From assembly GCF_001545115.1 (NCBI RefSeq), contig NZ_FCNU01000019.1:40734-104733 (forward strand): DNA of 64,000 nucleotides. Reading direction: 5' to 3'. This document shows positions 35,238 to 44,619 of the stretch, in pieces. The notes under the pieces are model-generated. The model saw nothing but the letters and a program-made list of their open reading frames with translations. It made no database searches and was not told where the DNA came from. A program made the translations under genes and the position numbers. The stretch's first letter is position 1. Each line of letters opens with the position of its first letter. This stretch comes from Candidatus Protochlamydia phocaeensis (GTDB taxonomy: Bacteria; Chlamydiota; Chlamydiia; Chlamydiales; Parachlamydiaceae).

Positions 35238-35672
35238 TCAAGCATGCCAATGCGGCTGGCCTGAATTTTTATGGTAAACCACTTCCGTCCACGACTTAAA
35301 GTGATTATTTTCCAGTGTTGCAATGGCTATCATTAACATCTGATTTACTTGCCCGCCTTGGCGAAGAGTCGCATGAAGCTCGTATTGTATAGCAATGCGG
35401 TTATCGCAGACCAGAGGCTCCTCTTTAGAATGCACGATTTTAAAGTGGGAATATTTTTGCTGAAGTTTGCCCAAGTGGCTAACATATTCTTGTAAATTTC
35501 TAGCTAACGTATGTTCATTGTCTTTAATGTGGAATTGAGGAGATAGAATGCTTTCAAAATCGGAAGAGCGCGGAGGAGTCGATTGATTGCAAGAGGTTTG
35601 AAATTGCTCGAAAAAATCGTTGATGAGGGTAGAGGCTTGGTGCTTATCTAAAGCCATTGTTTTAGTTGCCAT
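35238..35672 (-). CDS. SnoaL/NTF2-like protein
   Basis: 144 residues with an NTF2-like pattern: N-terminal helices, FESILSPQFHIKDNEHT and a beta-sheet end (NRIAIQYELHATLRQGG...LENNHFKSWTEVVYHK). Function unknown. Only weak similarity to the NTF2-like gene at 23706 was seen. Start after AAGGCGG. Confidence 0.7.
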   Translation of the reverse strand: MATKTMALDKHQASTLINDFFEQFQTSCNQSTPPRSSDFESILSPQFHIKDNEHTLARNLQEYVSHLGKLQQKYSHFKIVHSKEEPLVCDNRIAIQYELHATLRQGGQVNQMLMIAIATLENNHFKSWTEVVYHKNSGQPHWHA

Positions 35673-35699
35673 ATAGATACCGCCTTTTAAAGGGTTAAA

Positions 35700-35815
35700 A
35701 CCTGACTAGAGCGCGCCGTCCATTAATCAATGGCCTGAATTCGAAGTTGTTTTCTCCTTAAGAGAAAGCCCGAATATGGATTGATTCATCAGCTGATTGG
35801 CGACACGCCTAACAT
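35700..35815. repeat. Diverged intergenic repeat related to the palindromic families
   Basis: The stretch holds ACCTGACTAGAGCGC, GGCCTGAATTCGAAGTTGTTTTCTCC and a matching AGAGAAAGCCCGAATAT. These echo the blocks of the MITE and of the 21102 repeat, but the copy is too decayed to delimit. Confidence 0.35.
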
Positions 35816-35860
35816 CCCTCATACAAGACGTTTTCTTTTTACTCAATATAGATTCTTTAA

Positions 35861-35886
35861 ACAGGTGCTTCCAAAGAAGCACCTGT
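35861..35886 (-). terminator. Hairpin terminator of the symporter gene
   Basis: A 10-bp perfect stem (ACAGGTGCTT / AAGCACCTGT) with a 6-base loop lies 40 bases past the symporter stop and is followed on the minus strand by TTTAAAG. Confidence 0.7.
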
Positions 35887-35925
35887 TGAGTCGAGAGATT
35901 TTCTTAACAATCTGATTTTAAGAAA

Positions 35926-37122
35926 CTAACTCTCAAAAGGACGGGATTCTTGCAAGTTCCCTAGATGGCTTGTTTTGCTGCGAGATAAGAAAACGGATAC
36001 GTTTTCCAAAGCTAAAGCAAATCCTCCATTGCCTAAGATATTCGCACATGTAATGACAGGATCGAACAGAATATACAAAGCGGTGATGAGCGAGAGCATC
36101 TCTGCATTAAATCCCAAATAAGCCTCAAGGATAGGAAGCATTACTAAAATTCCTCCTCCTGGAACAGCCGCAACGGAAAACTTCGCTAAAACAAAATAAG
36201 CAGCAAAAATAAGATAGCTGGAAAAAGCAGGTTCAGCTGATCCAAAGCTTTTCATCACGGCAAACGCAAAAATGGGGATGGCAAAGCAGTCTCCGATTAA
36301 ATGAATATTGACAGTTGCAGGAATAATGGAACGGGCCAAGTCCGGGCTTTTCGCATTCTTCTCTGTTCCTAAAATGGTCAAAGGCATCGCCGCTGCACTC
36401 GACATGCTTCCAAAGCCTGTCATGGCTGCCGGCAGCATATTTTTAAGGCTTTGAAAGCAAGCTTGTCCTCGACAATGGTTAGAAACAAAATAAATAAGCA
36501 CAATGTAGGCAAAAACCGAAGAACCGATTAAGGCAAAAATCAACGCATAGTTGCGGAAAATATAGCCCATCACTTGATCGTGGCTCATCTTAACTATGAA
36601 GCCGGCAATAAAAAAAGGAATGACAAAAAGAATTCCTTTCAAGAGATAATTGATCGCCTTCTCAAGTTTGAAAGCCACCTGTTTTGCCCATAATGGCCTT
36701 AACCACCCCAGAAAAACGCCTAGGAGCAATCCGGAAAACATCGCTTGATCATTCTCTATCCATTTCGGAAAAGAAAAATTCCAAGCGGGAAGAAGGGCTG
36801 CCCCTTCTTGAGGAAAGCTCATAGATAAATCAAAGCGATAGGCAAACGTTCCGACAGAATAGCTTAATAAAGTCGATAAGAAGTTAGAACAACAAACAGC
36901 AGCTAAAATAAAAAGGATCATTTTGGATGCTTTATTGGCTAAATGCACGGCAGTTTTAAATAAGAGGCCAAACACAACAAAAGGCAGAATAAAAACGATA
37001 ACGGCTTTTATCGATAAGCTGATCGCATATAAAATGGATTGATAGAATGGCGGCAACCATTGCCCCATCCATCCGGCACAAAGAATGATCGCCAATAAAA
37101 TAAATGGCATTTTACGAAACAT
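35926..37122 (-). CDS. Dicarboxylate/amino acid:cation symporter (DAACS/SDF family)
   Basis: 398 residues, slightly shorter than GltP/DctA. Hydrophobic helices cover the chain. Family signatures are GFGSMSSAAAMPLTI (the Ser-rich hairpin), NIHLIGDCFAIP and AAVPGGGILVMLP, with the second hairpin and a DPVITCANILGN ligand-binding helix. It imports glutamate, aspartate or C4-dicarboxylates with Na+ or H+, a typical carbon source for intracellular bacteria. Confidence 0.9.
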   Translation of the reverse strand: MFRKMPFILLAIILCAGWMGQWLPPFYQSILYAISLSIKAVIVFILPFVVFGLLFKTAVHLANKASKMILFILAAVCCSNFLSTLLSYSVGTFAYRFDLSMSFPQEGAALLPAWNFSFPKWIENDQAMFSGLLLGVFLGWLRPLWAKQVAFKLEKAINYLLKGILFVIPFFIAGFIVKMSHDQVMGYIFRNYALIFALIGSSVFAYIVLIYFVSNHCRGQACFQSLKNMLPAAMTGFGSMSSAAAMPLTILGTEKNAKSPDLARSIIPATVNIHLIGDCFAIPIFAFAVMKSFGSAEPAFSSYLIFAAYFVLAKFSVAAVPGGGILVMLPILEAYLGFNAEMLSLITALYILFDPVITCANILGNGGFALALENVSVFLSRSKTSHLGNLQESRPFES

Positions 37123-37326
37123 AGCGGCTCCCTTTAGGATTTTTTTATTTGAATAGGAAAAAAATGAGAGGGCAAAAGGGAGTGTTACCGGCTAGAGCCG
37201 GCTGTTGTAAAGGCAGGACGAGTTGTGATAACACAGAATAAAGTTAACATACCCTAATAATAACAATTCATTATTTATACACCAAGTAAAATTATTTTTT
37301 ATTAAAACAAGATTCCATTCTTAATA

Positions 37327-37340
37327 ACCTGAATTTGGAC
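37327..37340. repeat. Truncated left end of the ACCTGAG MITE
   Basis: ACCTGAATTTGG matches the left terminus of the complete copy at 27429. The sequence then switches to the GNAT remnant; no right end is present. Confidence 0.5.
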
Positions 37341-37561
37341 AATGAAGACCGTTCCTTACTTTGATGCCTTGGAGATCGGCTATATTCTTTATCATCCAAA
37401 AAACTATGGACAAGGCTATACCACAAAAGCCTTATCCCTTTTTTGTGGATTATCTCTTTAAGGTTAAATTGATCAATCGGCTTGAAATCCGCATTTTGCC
37501 TTCTCATCTTGCCTCGGAAAAGGTCGCTCTAAAATGCGGCTTTCAATTTGAGAAGGGCTGA
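37341..37561 (+). pseudogene. Frameshifted GNAT acetyltransferase remnant
   Basis: One frame reads LEIGYILYHPKNYGQGYTTKALSLF, the acetyl-CoA loop region of a RimJ/GNAT enzyme. It breaks at a T run near 37437-37444 and the next frame continues FVDYLFKVKLINRLEIRI and KVALKCGFQFEKG, the family's C-terminal part. The N-terminus is missing and replaced by a truncated MITE end. Confidence 0.72.
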
Positions 37562-37711
37562 TCCGCAAAGCCATTTTTATAAAGGGAAAATGCCAAGATT
37601 TAAGAGCAAATTGCTTGCTCCAAGAGCAGGATGCCGCAAACAATTAATGAGTGCGTTTAATTCTTCAAGCAATAGCGGCTTCTTCATCGCGCCGCTTCTT
37701 CACTTTAAGAA

Positions 37712-38416
37712 TTACCATATTTCTTCTTTCTCCTCATCCGAAATGCCTTTGATCTTAGGATAAAGGGAAAATGCACTTAAAATCTCCTTCCACCTAACGG
37801 GATCGCCTTTCCACATTCCCAAAGTTTGCTGAATATAAAAATTCCGAACCCGCTCCAGTCCCCAGTCTATGAGGTATTCTGGATCATCATTTACTGCAAC
37901 AAGAGTATAAGACAGGGTGGGATATAAAAAATGGAGCAATCCATCCAAAAACTCTACTTGAGGGCGCGTAAGGCCATAACGGACAAATAACACTCTTTTG
38001 TTTGAATTCAAAAGATCAAAAAATCTCTTTACTCGACGATCGTACTTTGTTTTGACCTCCCAGTAGTTCTCAAAAGGAGGATTGGCACGAAAGTCATGAT
38101 AAGAAATAATGCCGTAGACAACATCGATCACGTGAAGACGGGAAGGATCGCCAGGATAAGGGCCTATCACAGCAATTTTATCCGCATCTAAAAAATTGAC
38201 CCCTTTATTTACAATGAAGTTGACCAGGCTGTCGAAATGAGTATGGACCCAATCAAGGGGATAGGCGAATTTCCGCATATTGTTGGCTTCTAGCTGCCAG
38301 GCAACTTGGCAATCAAATCCCAGACTGACCGCTTCGTCATAAAATTGCGTTTTAGCCCCGGCATGAAAGGTTATTAGGACGGTTAAAAACACATAAACAA
38401 CAATTTTCTTCAACAT
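37712..38416 (-). CDS. DUF1796-type putative cysteine peptidase, exported
   Basis: 234 residues with a signal peptide (VYVFLTVLITFHAGA). The DUF1796 signature SLGFDCQVAWQL...FAYPLDWV carries the likely catalytic Cys; HDF further on (SYHDFRAN) supplies a candidate His. The family is predicted to have a papain-like fold and is enriched in intracellular bacteria. The target is unknown. It may be a secreted effector (inference). Confidence 0.72.
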   Translation of the reverse strand: MLKKIVVYVFLTVLITFHAGAKTQFYDEAVSLGFDCQVAWQLEANNMRKFAYPLDWVHTHFDSLVNFIVNKGVNFLDADKIAVIGPYPGDPSRLHVIDVVYGIISYHDFRANPPFENYWEVKTKYDRRVKRFFDLLNSNKRVLFVRYGLTRPQVEFLDGLLHFLYPTLSYTLVAVNDDPEYLIDWGLERVRNFYIQQTLGMWKGDPVRWKEILSAFSLYPKIKGISDEEKEEIW

Positions 38417-38618
38417 AGCCTAAATCCTAGATTTAATAACCGATTATCTCATTCTGATAGTGGACAATTTTAACTTTGAAAAGCGCATTTAAAATTGTCC
38501 AACTAGCAGGCCGTTTTCCTCTATTGATTCAGTGGTTAGGCATGATTTTATTGCTTATGGCTCGCAAACGAGCAAGCTTCTTTTTGACAGTTAAGTGCCT
38601 TCCATGCCGTTCGTCTAT

Positions 38619-39260
38619 CTATTTGGCTGAATCGATCTTGCTAAGCAGCTGCTTTTTAATTTCCTCATTTGGAATTAAATTGGCAACTTCTCTTGCCCGT
38701 TCTTTATCTTGCTTGGCAAGAAAAAGTTCAATGGCAATTTCTCTCAAAACATAGGAGCGCGTTCTGGCATCATAAATGGTCCTCACATTGTCCAGCATTT
38801 TATTGCCTATTTCATACGCCTTATTTTTGTCCTTATTAGAGAGATAAAACTCTGCAATGTGCCACAAAGCAAAGTTTCTCGATAAAGGCGAAGGCAAGCT
38901 GTCTGCTATGTGAAGGGCCTGGGCTTGATTATTCTCGGCTAAAGCGATTCTAATCATGACGAGAGGTTGTATTTCCGATTGGGGCATCAAATACTTGGCA
39001 AACTTTTTTGCCTGATCGATTTCTTTATTATTGAGAAGCGTATCTTCAATGAGATCGGCAATTAAAAGATTCCTCTCTTTTTCATCTTCCAACACCTCGA
39101 TCGCTTCTGTCACAAGATGCCATTGCCTTTTAGCAGCGCATGATTTAACCAATTCTTTCAGTTGTTCCGATTGCGCATTTTTATTTTTAGTGGCTTTTAT
39201 TTGCTTTAATTTTTCTTCCGCTTGTTCAGTAGCCGGATCTTGTTTGCTTTGAATAGTCAT
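38619..39260 (-). CDS. TPR/helical-repeat protein
   Basis: 213 residues, highly charged and helical. Repeating helix pairs such as RNLLIADLIEDTLLNNKEIDQAKKFA and SRNFALWHIAEFYLSNKDKNKAYEIG resemble TPR or SEL1-like units. No signal peptide and no enzyme motif. It may be a chaperone or scaffold. Start after AAAGGAGG. Confidence 0.72.
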   Translation of the reverse strand: MTIQSKQDPATEQAEEKLKQIKATKNKNAQSEQLKELVKSCAAKRQWHLVTEAIEVLEDEKERNLLIADLIEDTLLNNKEIDQAKKFAKYLMPQSEIQPLVMIRIALAENNQAQALHIADSLPSPLSRNFALWHIAEFYLSNKDKNKAYEIGNKMLDNVRTIYDARTRSYVLREIAIELFLAKQDKERAREVANLIPNEEIKKQLLSKIDSAK

Positions 39261-39344
39261 CCTTTCCTCCTTTTTTTGATTAATGGGAATGCTAATTTGA
39301 TCATGTAAGAAATTTATTTGCCTCTATAAGCAAATATCCTTTGG

Positions 39345-40352
39345 TTATTTAATAAGCTTAAAGCAATCAATTTTTTTTGTTGTCAATCCTCCTAATCCAT
39401 TTGACACGACGGCAAAGGAACGTTGCGAAACAAGCCTATCCTTGACATCGACAACAACATATGTATAGCCGGAATAGATATGCGCTTTTTCCGGATTGAC
39501 TTTAACGCGTGAAAGAGGATCAGGAGTTGCCCCTGCGGATCCGACAATGGTTTGCGTTAATTTGCGCGTGGCTAGAGGATAAACTTTCTTATTGATGGCC
39601 CATCGAGAGTAGATATGCTCATGCCCGCAATAGAACATGTCATATTTAAATTCTTCCATTAAATTCCAGATCACCCTTACGGAATCATTGACTGGAAATC
39701 CCTCAATGGAAAAAGCAGGCCCATGGCTAAATGCAAATTTATGATGCGCTTCAGATCCACTGGAAACCTGATAAAACCAAGCAATCTGTTCGGAATCAAA
39801 TCCATTATCAAAGTTTTGCAGCGTTCCCTGGCTTTCATAAAAGCCAAAAGAGTCGAGCACAGCAAAAAGAGAGCGTTCTTTGCCTTCTCCATATTCAAAG
39901 AAATAGGCTAATTTATTATAGTTTGGAGGCCCATTGCTAGGCATCTCATTAAACGTTGCTTGATAGACAGCTTGCATAGGAAATTCCGTCCACCCAGAAT
40001 TGCCATATAAGTCCGTATTCCCCACAGCTACAAAGATGGGTATTCCCCCTAATCCTGCCTCCATAAATGCTTTCCAATAAGCCAGATTATTTGTGCTGCC
40101 ATCAGCTGATAGGGTTCGATTGACCATATCGCCAATAAAGACGACAAAATCTGGACGCGGTTCCAATTCCGCTATTTGGGAATTGATGTATCCCAATATA
40201 GCTTGATTGAAAGCGGCCGGATCACCTTTGGGAGCTCTGCTATCTGCATAAACAACAAAGCGAAAAGCATAAGCTTGAGAAGCGGTTAAGAAAATAGTTA
40301 AAACTGCCGCTAGTTGGAAAATAGGTAATAGGTAACGTCTAAAATTTTTCAT
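39345..40352 (-). CDS. Exported calcineurin-like metallophosphoesterase
   Basis: 335 residues with a signal peptide (FQLAAVLTIFLTASQAYA). The metallophosphoesterase motifs are present in order: VYADSRAP (a variant of the D-x-H first motif, with Ser in place of the His), VFIGDMVNR, VGNTDLYG (for GNHD), SHGPAF and CGHEHIYSRW. It should hydrolyse phosphate esters in the periplasm or outside. The D-x-H to D-S-R change and GNTD in place of GNHD are unusual and may affect the metal site. Start after GAGGAAG. Confidence 0.83.
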   Translation of the reverse strand: MKNFRRYLLPIFQLAAVLTIFLTASQAYAFRFVVYADSRAPKGDPAAFNQAILGYINSQIAELEPRPDFVVFIGDMVNRTLSADGSTNNLAYWKAFMEAGLGGIPIFVAVGNTDLYGNSGWTEFPMQAVYQATFNEMPSNGPPNYNKLAYFFEYGEGKERSLFAVLDSFGFYESQGTLQNFDNGFDSEQIAWFYQVSSGSEAHHKFAFSHGPAFSIEGFPVNDSVRVIWNLMEEFKYDMFYCGHEHIYSRWAINKKVYPLATRKLTQTIVGSAGATPDPLSRVKVNPEKAHIYSGYTYVVVDVKDRLVSQRSFAVVSNGLGGLTTKKIDCFKLIK

Positions 40353-40386
40353 TCTTTCTTCCTCGCCTTGTAAAATAAGAGAATGC

Positions 40387-41259
40387 TTATCTCCAATCGA
40401 CCGATTGCAGAAATTGCATAAGAGAAAGAGGTTTTCTTCCTAAAAATGTCTCCAATCTCGTATCAGGACAGTTGCATTTATTGTCTCGGATCATTTCCGC
40501 CAATGCCAACGCCCGTTCGATATCTTCTTGGGTCTTTTGCTGCGTCAATAGATCTGCCTTAAATAAATCTTCCGAAATATCCATATAATCAATATGCCGA
40601 CCGGCCAATGAGCTCAAAGCATGGGCAATATCCAGAAAAGAATAAGAGACAGGCGAAGTCATATTATAGATGGCATGTTCGTGGCCCCGCTCTGCTATCA
40701 CTCGCGCCATTCCTTTAGCGATATCCTTTCTATCGGTAAAACTAGACTTGCCATTTTTTGCCGGAATGCGCAATTTCGTCTTATGAAGGGCTTCTTTTCC
40801 GATCAAATTCAAGATCATATCGAAGTACATGCCATTGCGAAAAATGGTGTAGGCAAGGCCGCTGGATTCCAAATAAGCCTCCGTTTCGCGATGTCCCTTC
40901 TCTAGGATTGTATCAGGCGGTTCTTCAGGTTCAAGATGAATTAAGCTTGTATAAAGGACATGCCGGACTCCAGCTTCCTTGGCCGCCTCAATCACATGGC
41001 TATGCTGCTTAATCCTGTCTTTTAAATTGCTTGAAGAAATGAGAACGACTTTATCCATTCCTTTAAAGGCTTTTAGCAGGGAAGAATAATCAAAATAGTC
41101 CCCTATTCTAAATTGCACCCCTTTGGAAGTAAAATCTTGCCCCTTGGACACATCCTTGACTAAGGCTACGATTTCGGAAGGAGGTTTTCTTTCTAAGAGA
41201 AAATGGATTAAAGCCCTACCCAAATGGCCGCTAGCTCCTGTGATAAGCACTTTATCCAT
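40387..41259 (-). CDS. NmrA-like NAD(P)-binding protein (QorB-like)
   Basis: 290 residues with a Rossmann start VLITGASGHLGRALIHFL and a helix typical of NmrA/QorB quinone reductases (VIEAAKEAGVRHVLYTSLIHLEP, FRNGMYFDMI). Members use NAD(P)H on quinones or act as redox sensors. Substrate unknown. Good AGAAAGG site. It precedes katE on the same strand order but a repeat-containing gap separates them. Confidence 0.85.
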   Translation of the reverse strand: MDKVLITGASGHLGRALIHFLLERKPPSEIVALVKDVSKGQDFTSKGVQFRIGDYFDYSSLLKAFKGMDKVVLISSSNLKDRIKQHSHVIEAAKEAGVRHVLYTSLIHLEPEEPPDTILEKGHRETEAYLESSGLAYTIFRNGMYFDMILNLIGKEALHKTKLRIPAKNGKSSFTDRKDIAKGMARVIAERGHEHAIYNMTSPVSYSFLDIAHALSSLAGRHIDYMDISEDLFKADLLTQQKTQEDIERALALAEMIRDNKCNCPDTRLETFLGRKPLSLMQFLQSVDWR

Positions 41260-41273
41260 TTTATTAGCCTTTC

Positions 41274-41320
41274 TTTAAAGCGCTCAATTAAAACGCCCTC
41301 TCAAATATCGGTTATTATAG
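41274..41320. repeat. Fragment of the palindromic repeat seen at 20449
   Basis: TTAAAGCGCTCA and CTCTCAAATATCGGTTA match the copy at 20449-20530 closely, with the middle deleted. Confidence 0.45.
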
Positions 41321-41335
41321 GTCTAGGACGGCTTC

Positions 41336-43462
41336 TTAAGCTGGAATTTGGCTTTGATCTTTTTCTTCCCTTTCCCAAAAGCGAAGCTTAGCCAATGCTT
41401 CCTTGAACTGATCGAAGAAGGATTGTATATCGATCCCTTTTCCTGCTGTGATAATACCCAATTCTGAAGAGACACCTTCTCCTTGCCCCGCAAATTTGAT
41501 GGCTTTAATAGAAGACGCTTGCAAGAGCTTCACTCCCTCTCCGATTGCACCGATCGGCTTGCAATGGCGGTAAGCTTCATTGACAAAATGAATGGCATCG
41601 CCTTGATTGGCAATCTCTTTTCCGCCTGCTACAAATACGGCATCAAATAAAACTGAACTTGTAATGGCATAGCTTTGTTCGATTTCAAAATCTTGGCCGT
41701 CTTCTGCTTTTAACATACCTATCCTATTTGCAATGACTTTCACCGTGGCACCTTCATCTTCCAGCAGATCTATCAATTTTTCAATGGTGGCATAATCAGC
41801 GCCATTGGCCGCTAAAACGGCCACCTTTCTGCCCTTAATGGAATCCGTCTTGTGGTTATCCATGCTCAGTGCAGGCGAACTCTTGTTATATCTATTGCTC
41901 CGATCTTCAGTCGGAGGCTCAACCCCGATGCCCTCAGCTACAGCGATAGCTAAAGCATGATTAATGCGGTTGAGATGTTCGACCATTTTCTCTCTGATAT
42001 GCATATACTGCACTTTGCCAAGCTCAAAGTGAAATCCTTTGATCATATGGCGTTTCTCTGCATCTGACATGCTATTCCAGAAAAGCGAAGCTTGGCTATA
42101 GTGATCGCCAAAGCTCTCTGGTCGTTTGCGCACCTTTTCTCCACTCATTTTTTGCGGAAAACTTGCAAATCCGCCTTGGCTCCAAAGGGCCTGCATAGGG
42201 CATCCTTTGCCTAAGGAATTGGGTTCATAGTTGACATTGCCTTTATTAATTGTCTGACGCATAAACCCATCGCGCTGGTTATTGTGAACAGGCGCAATCG
42301 GACGATTGATGGGAATTTCATGGAAATTCGGTCCTCCCAGGCGGGTCAACTGTGTATCAATATATGAAAAGAGACGCCCTTGCAGCAAAGGATCGTTCGT
42401 AAAATCGATGCCGGAAACAATATTGCCCGGATGGAAAGCTACCTGCTCTGTCTCTGCAAAGAAATTGTCTGGATTGCGATTAAGCGTCATTTTCCCAATT
42501 TTTCTCACCGGAATATCCTCTTCTGGCCAGATTTTGGTCGGATCCAAAATATCGAATTCAACTTTTTCCAACTCGTCCTCTTCTAAAACTTGCACACCCA
42601 ATTCAAATTCAGGGTAATTTCCCATTTCTATAGACTCCCATAGATCACGACGATTAAAATCGGGATCCTTGCCAGCAATGATTTGCGTTTCTTCAAAAAG
42701 CAGGGAATAAATCCCGTTAATGGGCTTCCAATGAAATTTTACAAATCGGCTTTTGCCTTCTTCATTGATGAAACGGAACGTATGAATGCCAAAGCCTTCC
42801 ATCGTGCTATAGCTGCGTGGCAGCGCCCGGTCAGATAAAACCCACATGATCATATGCATGGATTCAGGAGTTAACGAGATGAAATCCCAAAAATTATCAT
42901 GGGCGGTAGAGGCTTGAGGCATTTCATGAAGAGGCTGGGGCTTGCCTGCATGGATGATATCGGGGAATTTGATTGCGTCCTGAATAAAAAAAACGGGAAT
43001 GTTATTGCCAACAAGATCAAAATTTCCCTCTTCCGTATAGAACCGGGTAGCAAACCCACGTACATCACGGACCGTATCTGCCGAACCACGAAAGCCCAAT
43101 ACAGTCGAAAAACGGACAAATACAGGCGTCTTAACAGACGGATCCTGCAGAAATTTGGCCTTCGTATAATCTGCCAAGGATTCATAGACTTGAAAATAGC
43201 CATGGGCGGCAGACCCCCTGGCATGCACAACCCTTTCCGGAATGCGTTCATGATCAAAATGCGTAATCTTTTCCCGAAAGAATTGATCTTCCAATAACGA
43301 AGGGCCGCGTTCGCCGGCTTTCAACGTATTTTGATTATCGCTGACCCGAACGCCTTGATTGTTCGTCAAAAACTCGCCTGGTTCGTTAAATGCCTTGCTC
43401 AGTTGATCAATCTTCTCATTCGCATTTTTATCCTCGATATCCCTTTTATTCTTATTATCCAT
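41336..43462 (-). CDS. katE: Catalase, large-subunit clade (HPII type)
   Basis: 708 residues, the length of large-subunit catalases. The catalytic His is H80 in RVVHARGSAAHGYF, the Asn lies in DLVGNNIPVFFI and the haem-ligand Tyr in RLFSYIDTQ. The C-terminal domain (about 570-690, GRKVAVLAANGADYATIEKL) is the GATase1-like domain of HPII. It degrades hydrogen peroxide in the cytoplasm, a defence against the host oxidative burst. Start after GAGGAG. Confidence 0.96.
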   Translation of the reverse strand: MDNKNKRDIEDKNANEKIDQLSKAFNEPGEFLTNNQGVRVSDNQNTLKAGERGPSLLEDQFFREKITHFDHERIPERVVHARGSAAHGYFQVYESLADYTKAKFLQDPSVKTPVFVRFSTVLGFRGSADTVRDVRGFATRFYTEEGNFDLVGNNIPVFFIQDAIKFPDIIHAGKPQPLHEMPQASTAHDNFWDFISLTPESMHMIMWVLSDRALPRSYSTMEGFGIHTFRFINEEGKSRFVKFHWKPINGIYSLLFEETQIIAGKDPDFNRRDLWESIEMGNYPEFELGVQVLEEDELEKVEFDILDPTKIWPEEDIPVRKIGKMTLNRNPDNFFAETEQVAFHPGNIVSGIDFTNDPLLQGRLFSYIDTQLTRLGGPNFHEIPINRPIAPVHNNQRDGFMRQTINKGNVNYEPNSLGKGCPMQALWSQGGFASFPQKMSGEKVRKRPESFGDHYSQASLFWNSMSDAEKRHMIKGFHFELGKVQYMHIREKMVEHLNRINHALAIAVAEGIGVEPPTEDRSNRYNKSSPALSMDNHKTDSIKGRKVAVLAANGADYATIEKLIDLLEDEGATVKVIANRIGMLKAEDGQDFEIEQSYAITSSVLFDAVFVAGGKEIANQGDAIHFVNEAYRHCKPIGAIGEGVKLLQASSIKAIKFAGQGEGVSSELGIITAGKGIDIQSFFDQFKEALAKLRFWEREEKDQSQIPA

Positions 43463-43804
43463 GGCACGCTCCTCGTCTAATGAAAGACTTTAAATGACAA
43501 GGGAAAGAAATGAACGATTCTTAAAAAGACAATTTAATCGCACTTTAAAAAAAAGATTTACTTAATAACAACCTTTTACTTTATCAACTTGAAATGACAA
43601 AAGAGCAGCGTTCTATAAAAAATCGGCTTGCAATTTTCTAACCCCCTTAATTTAAATCGATAAGAACGGATTTTCTCTTTTCTCAGCTTTTTCCTTTTTT
43701 AAACTCCTTTATTGGCTAAAATTGTCGCATGACAAGTTTTATCTAAATGGGCAAGCCAATTAGATGACCTGGCAATAATTGACAAATCAATTAATTTCCT
43801 TTTT
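43463..43804. other. Divergent intergenic region upstream of katE
   Basis: A+T-rich with no gene. A near-palindrome AATTGACAAATCAATT occurs at 43777-43792, close to the start of the decayed MarR gene, and could be a remnant operator. Confidence 0.35.
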
Positions 43805-44187
43805 ATGACAAATAAAACGTCTCATTTACAGATCATCTTGGATTTTGGCTTCGCAAGATCTCAAGCAAGGTGCAAGCGGCTTTTGCGGCCAAATTAGAAA
43901 AAGCAAGCATTTCCATTCCGGAATGGTGTATCTTGTTCGTCTTATTCCATGACAGACAAGCCACGCCTGCTTGGATAGCCGAGCAAGTAGGGATTGATCG
44001 GGCGATAATTAGCCGGACGGTAGAAAAATTGGTGAAAAGGAGTTATATCCGGAGAGGACGAGGAGCGGATCGCCGCTTGAATTGACTAAACAGGCTTTGG
44101 AAATTGTTCCAAAGCTGGCTAAGTGGACCGATGAAAATGACCATCATTTTTTCCATGCTCCGTTTGAACTTGCAGGCGCTTTTACAT
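43805..44187 (+). pseudogene. MarR-family regulator, broken by two frameshifts
   Basis: The ATG at 43805 begins MTNKTSHL and then the frame is lost. The second frame gives GFWLRKISSKVQAAFAAKLE and the winged helix PAWIAEQVGIDRAIISRTVEKL to ADRR, where a TGA stops it. A third frame carries on LELTKQALEIVPKLAKWTDEN to a TAA at 44185. All MarR parts are there, so the breaks are recent. The SRPBCC gene follows 25 bases later and may have been its target. Confidence 0.8.
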
Positions 44188-44212
44188 AAAATTCTTTCCA
44201 TAGAGGCAAGAC

Positions 44213-44611
44213 ATGCTAGCAAAATCAGTTACGAAAAATGTAGATATCCAAGCCAGTCCTAAAAAAGTCTTTCTCTTTATTTCTAATCCGCTTAATTGGC
44301 CTCAATATGCGATTGTCAATTTAAAATCTGCTCGCAAAGGAGCAGAGGAAGGCTGGTATGAGATTGAGAGCATTCACGGCACTGGCTTTGTCAAAACGCT
44401 GGCGAATGAGGAACATGGAATTTTAGACCATATCTGGAAAGACCCGAATGCAGGCTGGACCGTCTTTGTGCGCGTCGTTCCCAACGGCAATGGCTCTACG
44501 CTGACCAATACTTTTTTTATTCCCGCTCATTATGACGACCAGGCATTTGAAAAGGCAATGGAAGGCATTGAAAAGGAATTAGCTGTCCTAAAAAAGATTT
44601 TGGAAGCGTAG
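44213..44611 (+). CDS. SRPBCC (START-like) family protein
   Basis: 132 residues with the polyketide cyclase/dehydrase-like pattern: VDIQASPKKVFLFISNPLNWPQY at the start and a C-terminal long helix KAMEGIEKELAVLKKIL. The fold forms a pocket for small hydrophobic ligands. No specific role. It follows the broken MarR gene and is 8 bases before AlkD, likely one operon. Confidence 0.82.
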   Translation: MLAKSVTKNVDIQASPKKVFLFISNPLNWPQYAIVNLKSARKGAEEGWYEIESIHGTGFVKTLANEEHGILDHIWKDPNAGWTVFVRVVPNGNGSTLTNTFFIPAHYDDQAFEKAMEGIEKELAVLKKILEA

Positions 44612-44619
44612 GGCCGAAT

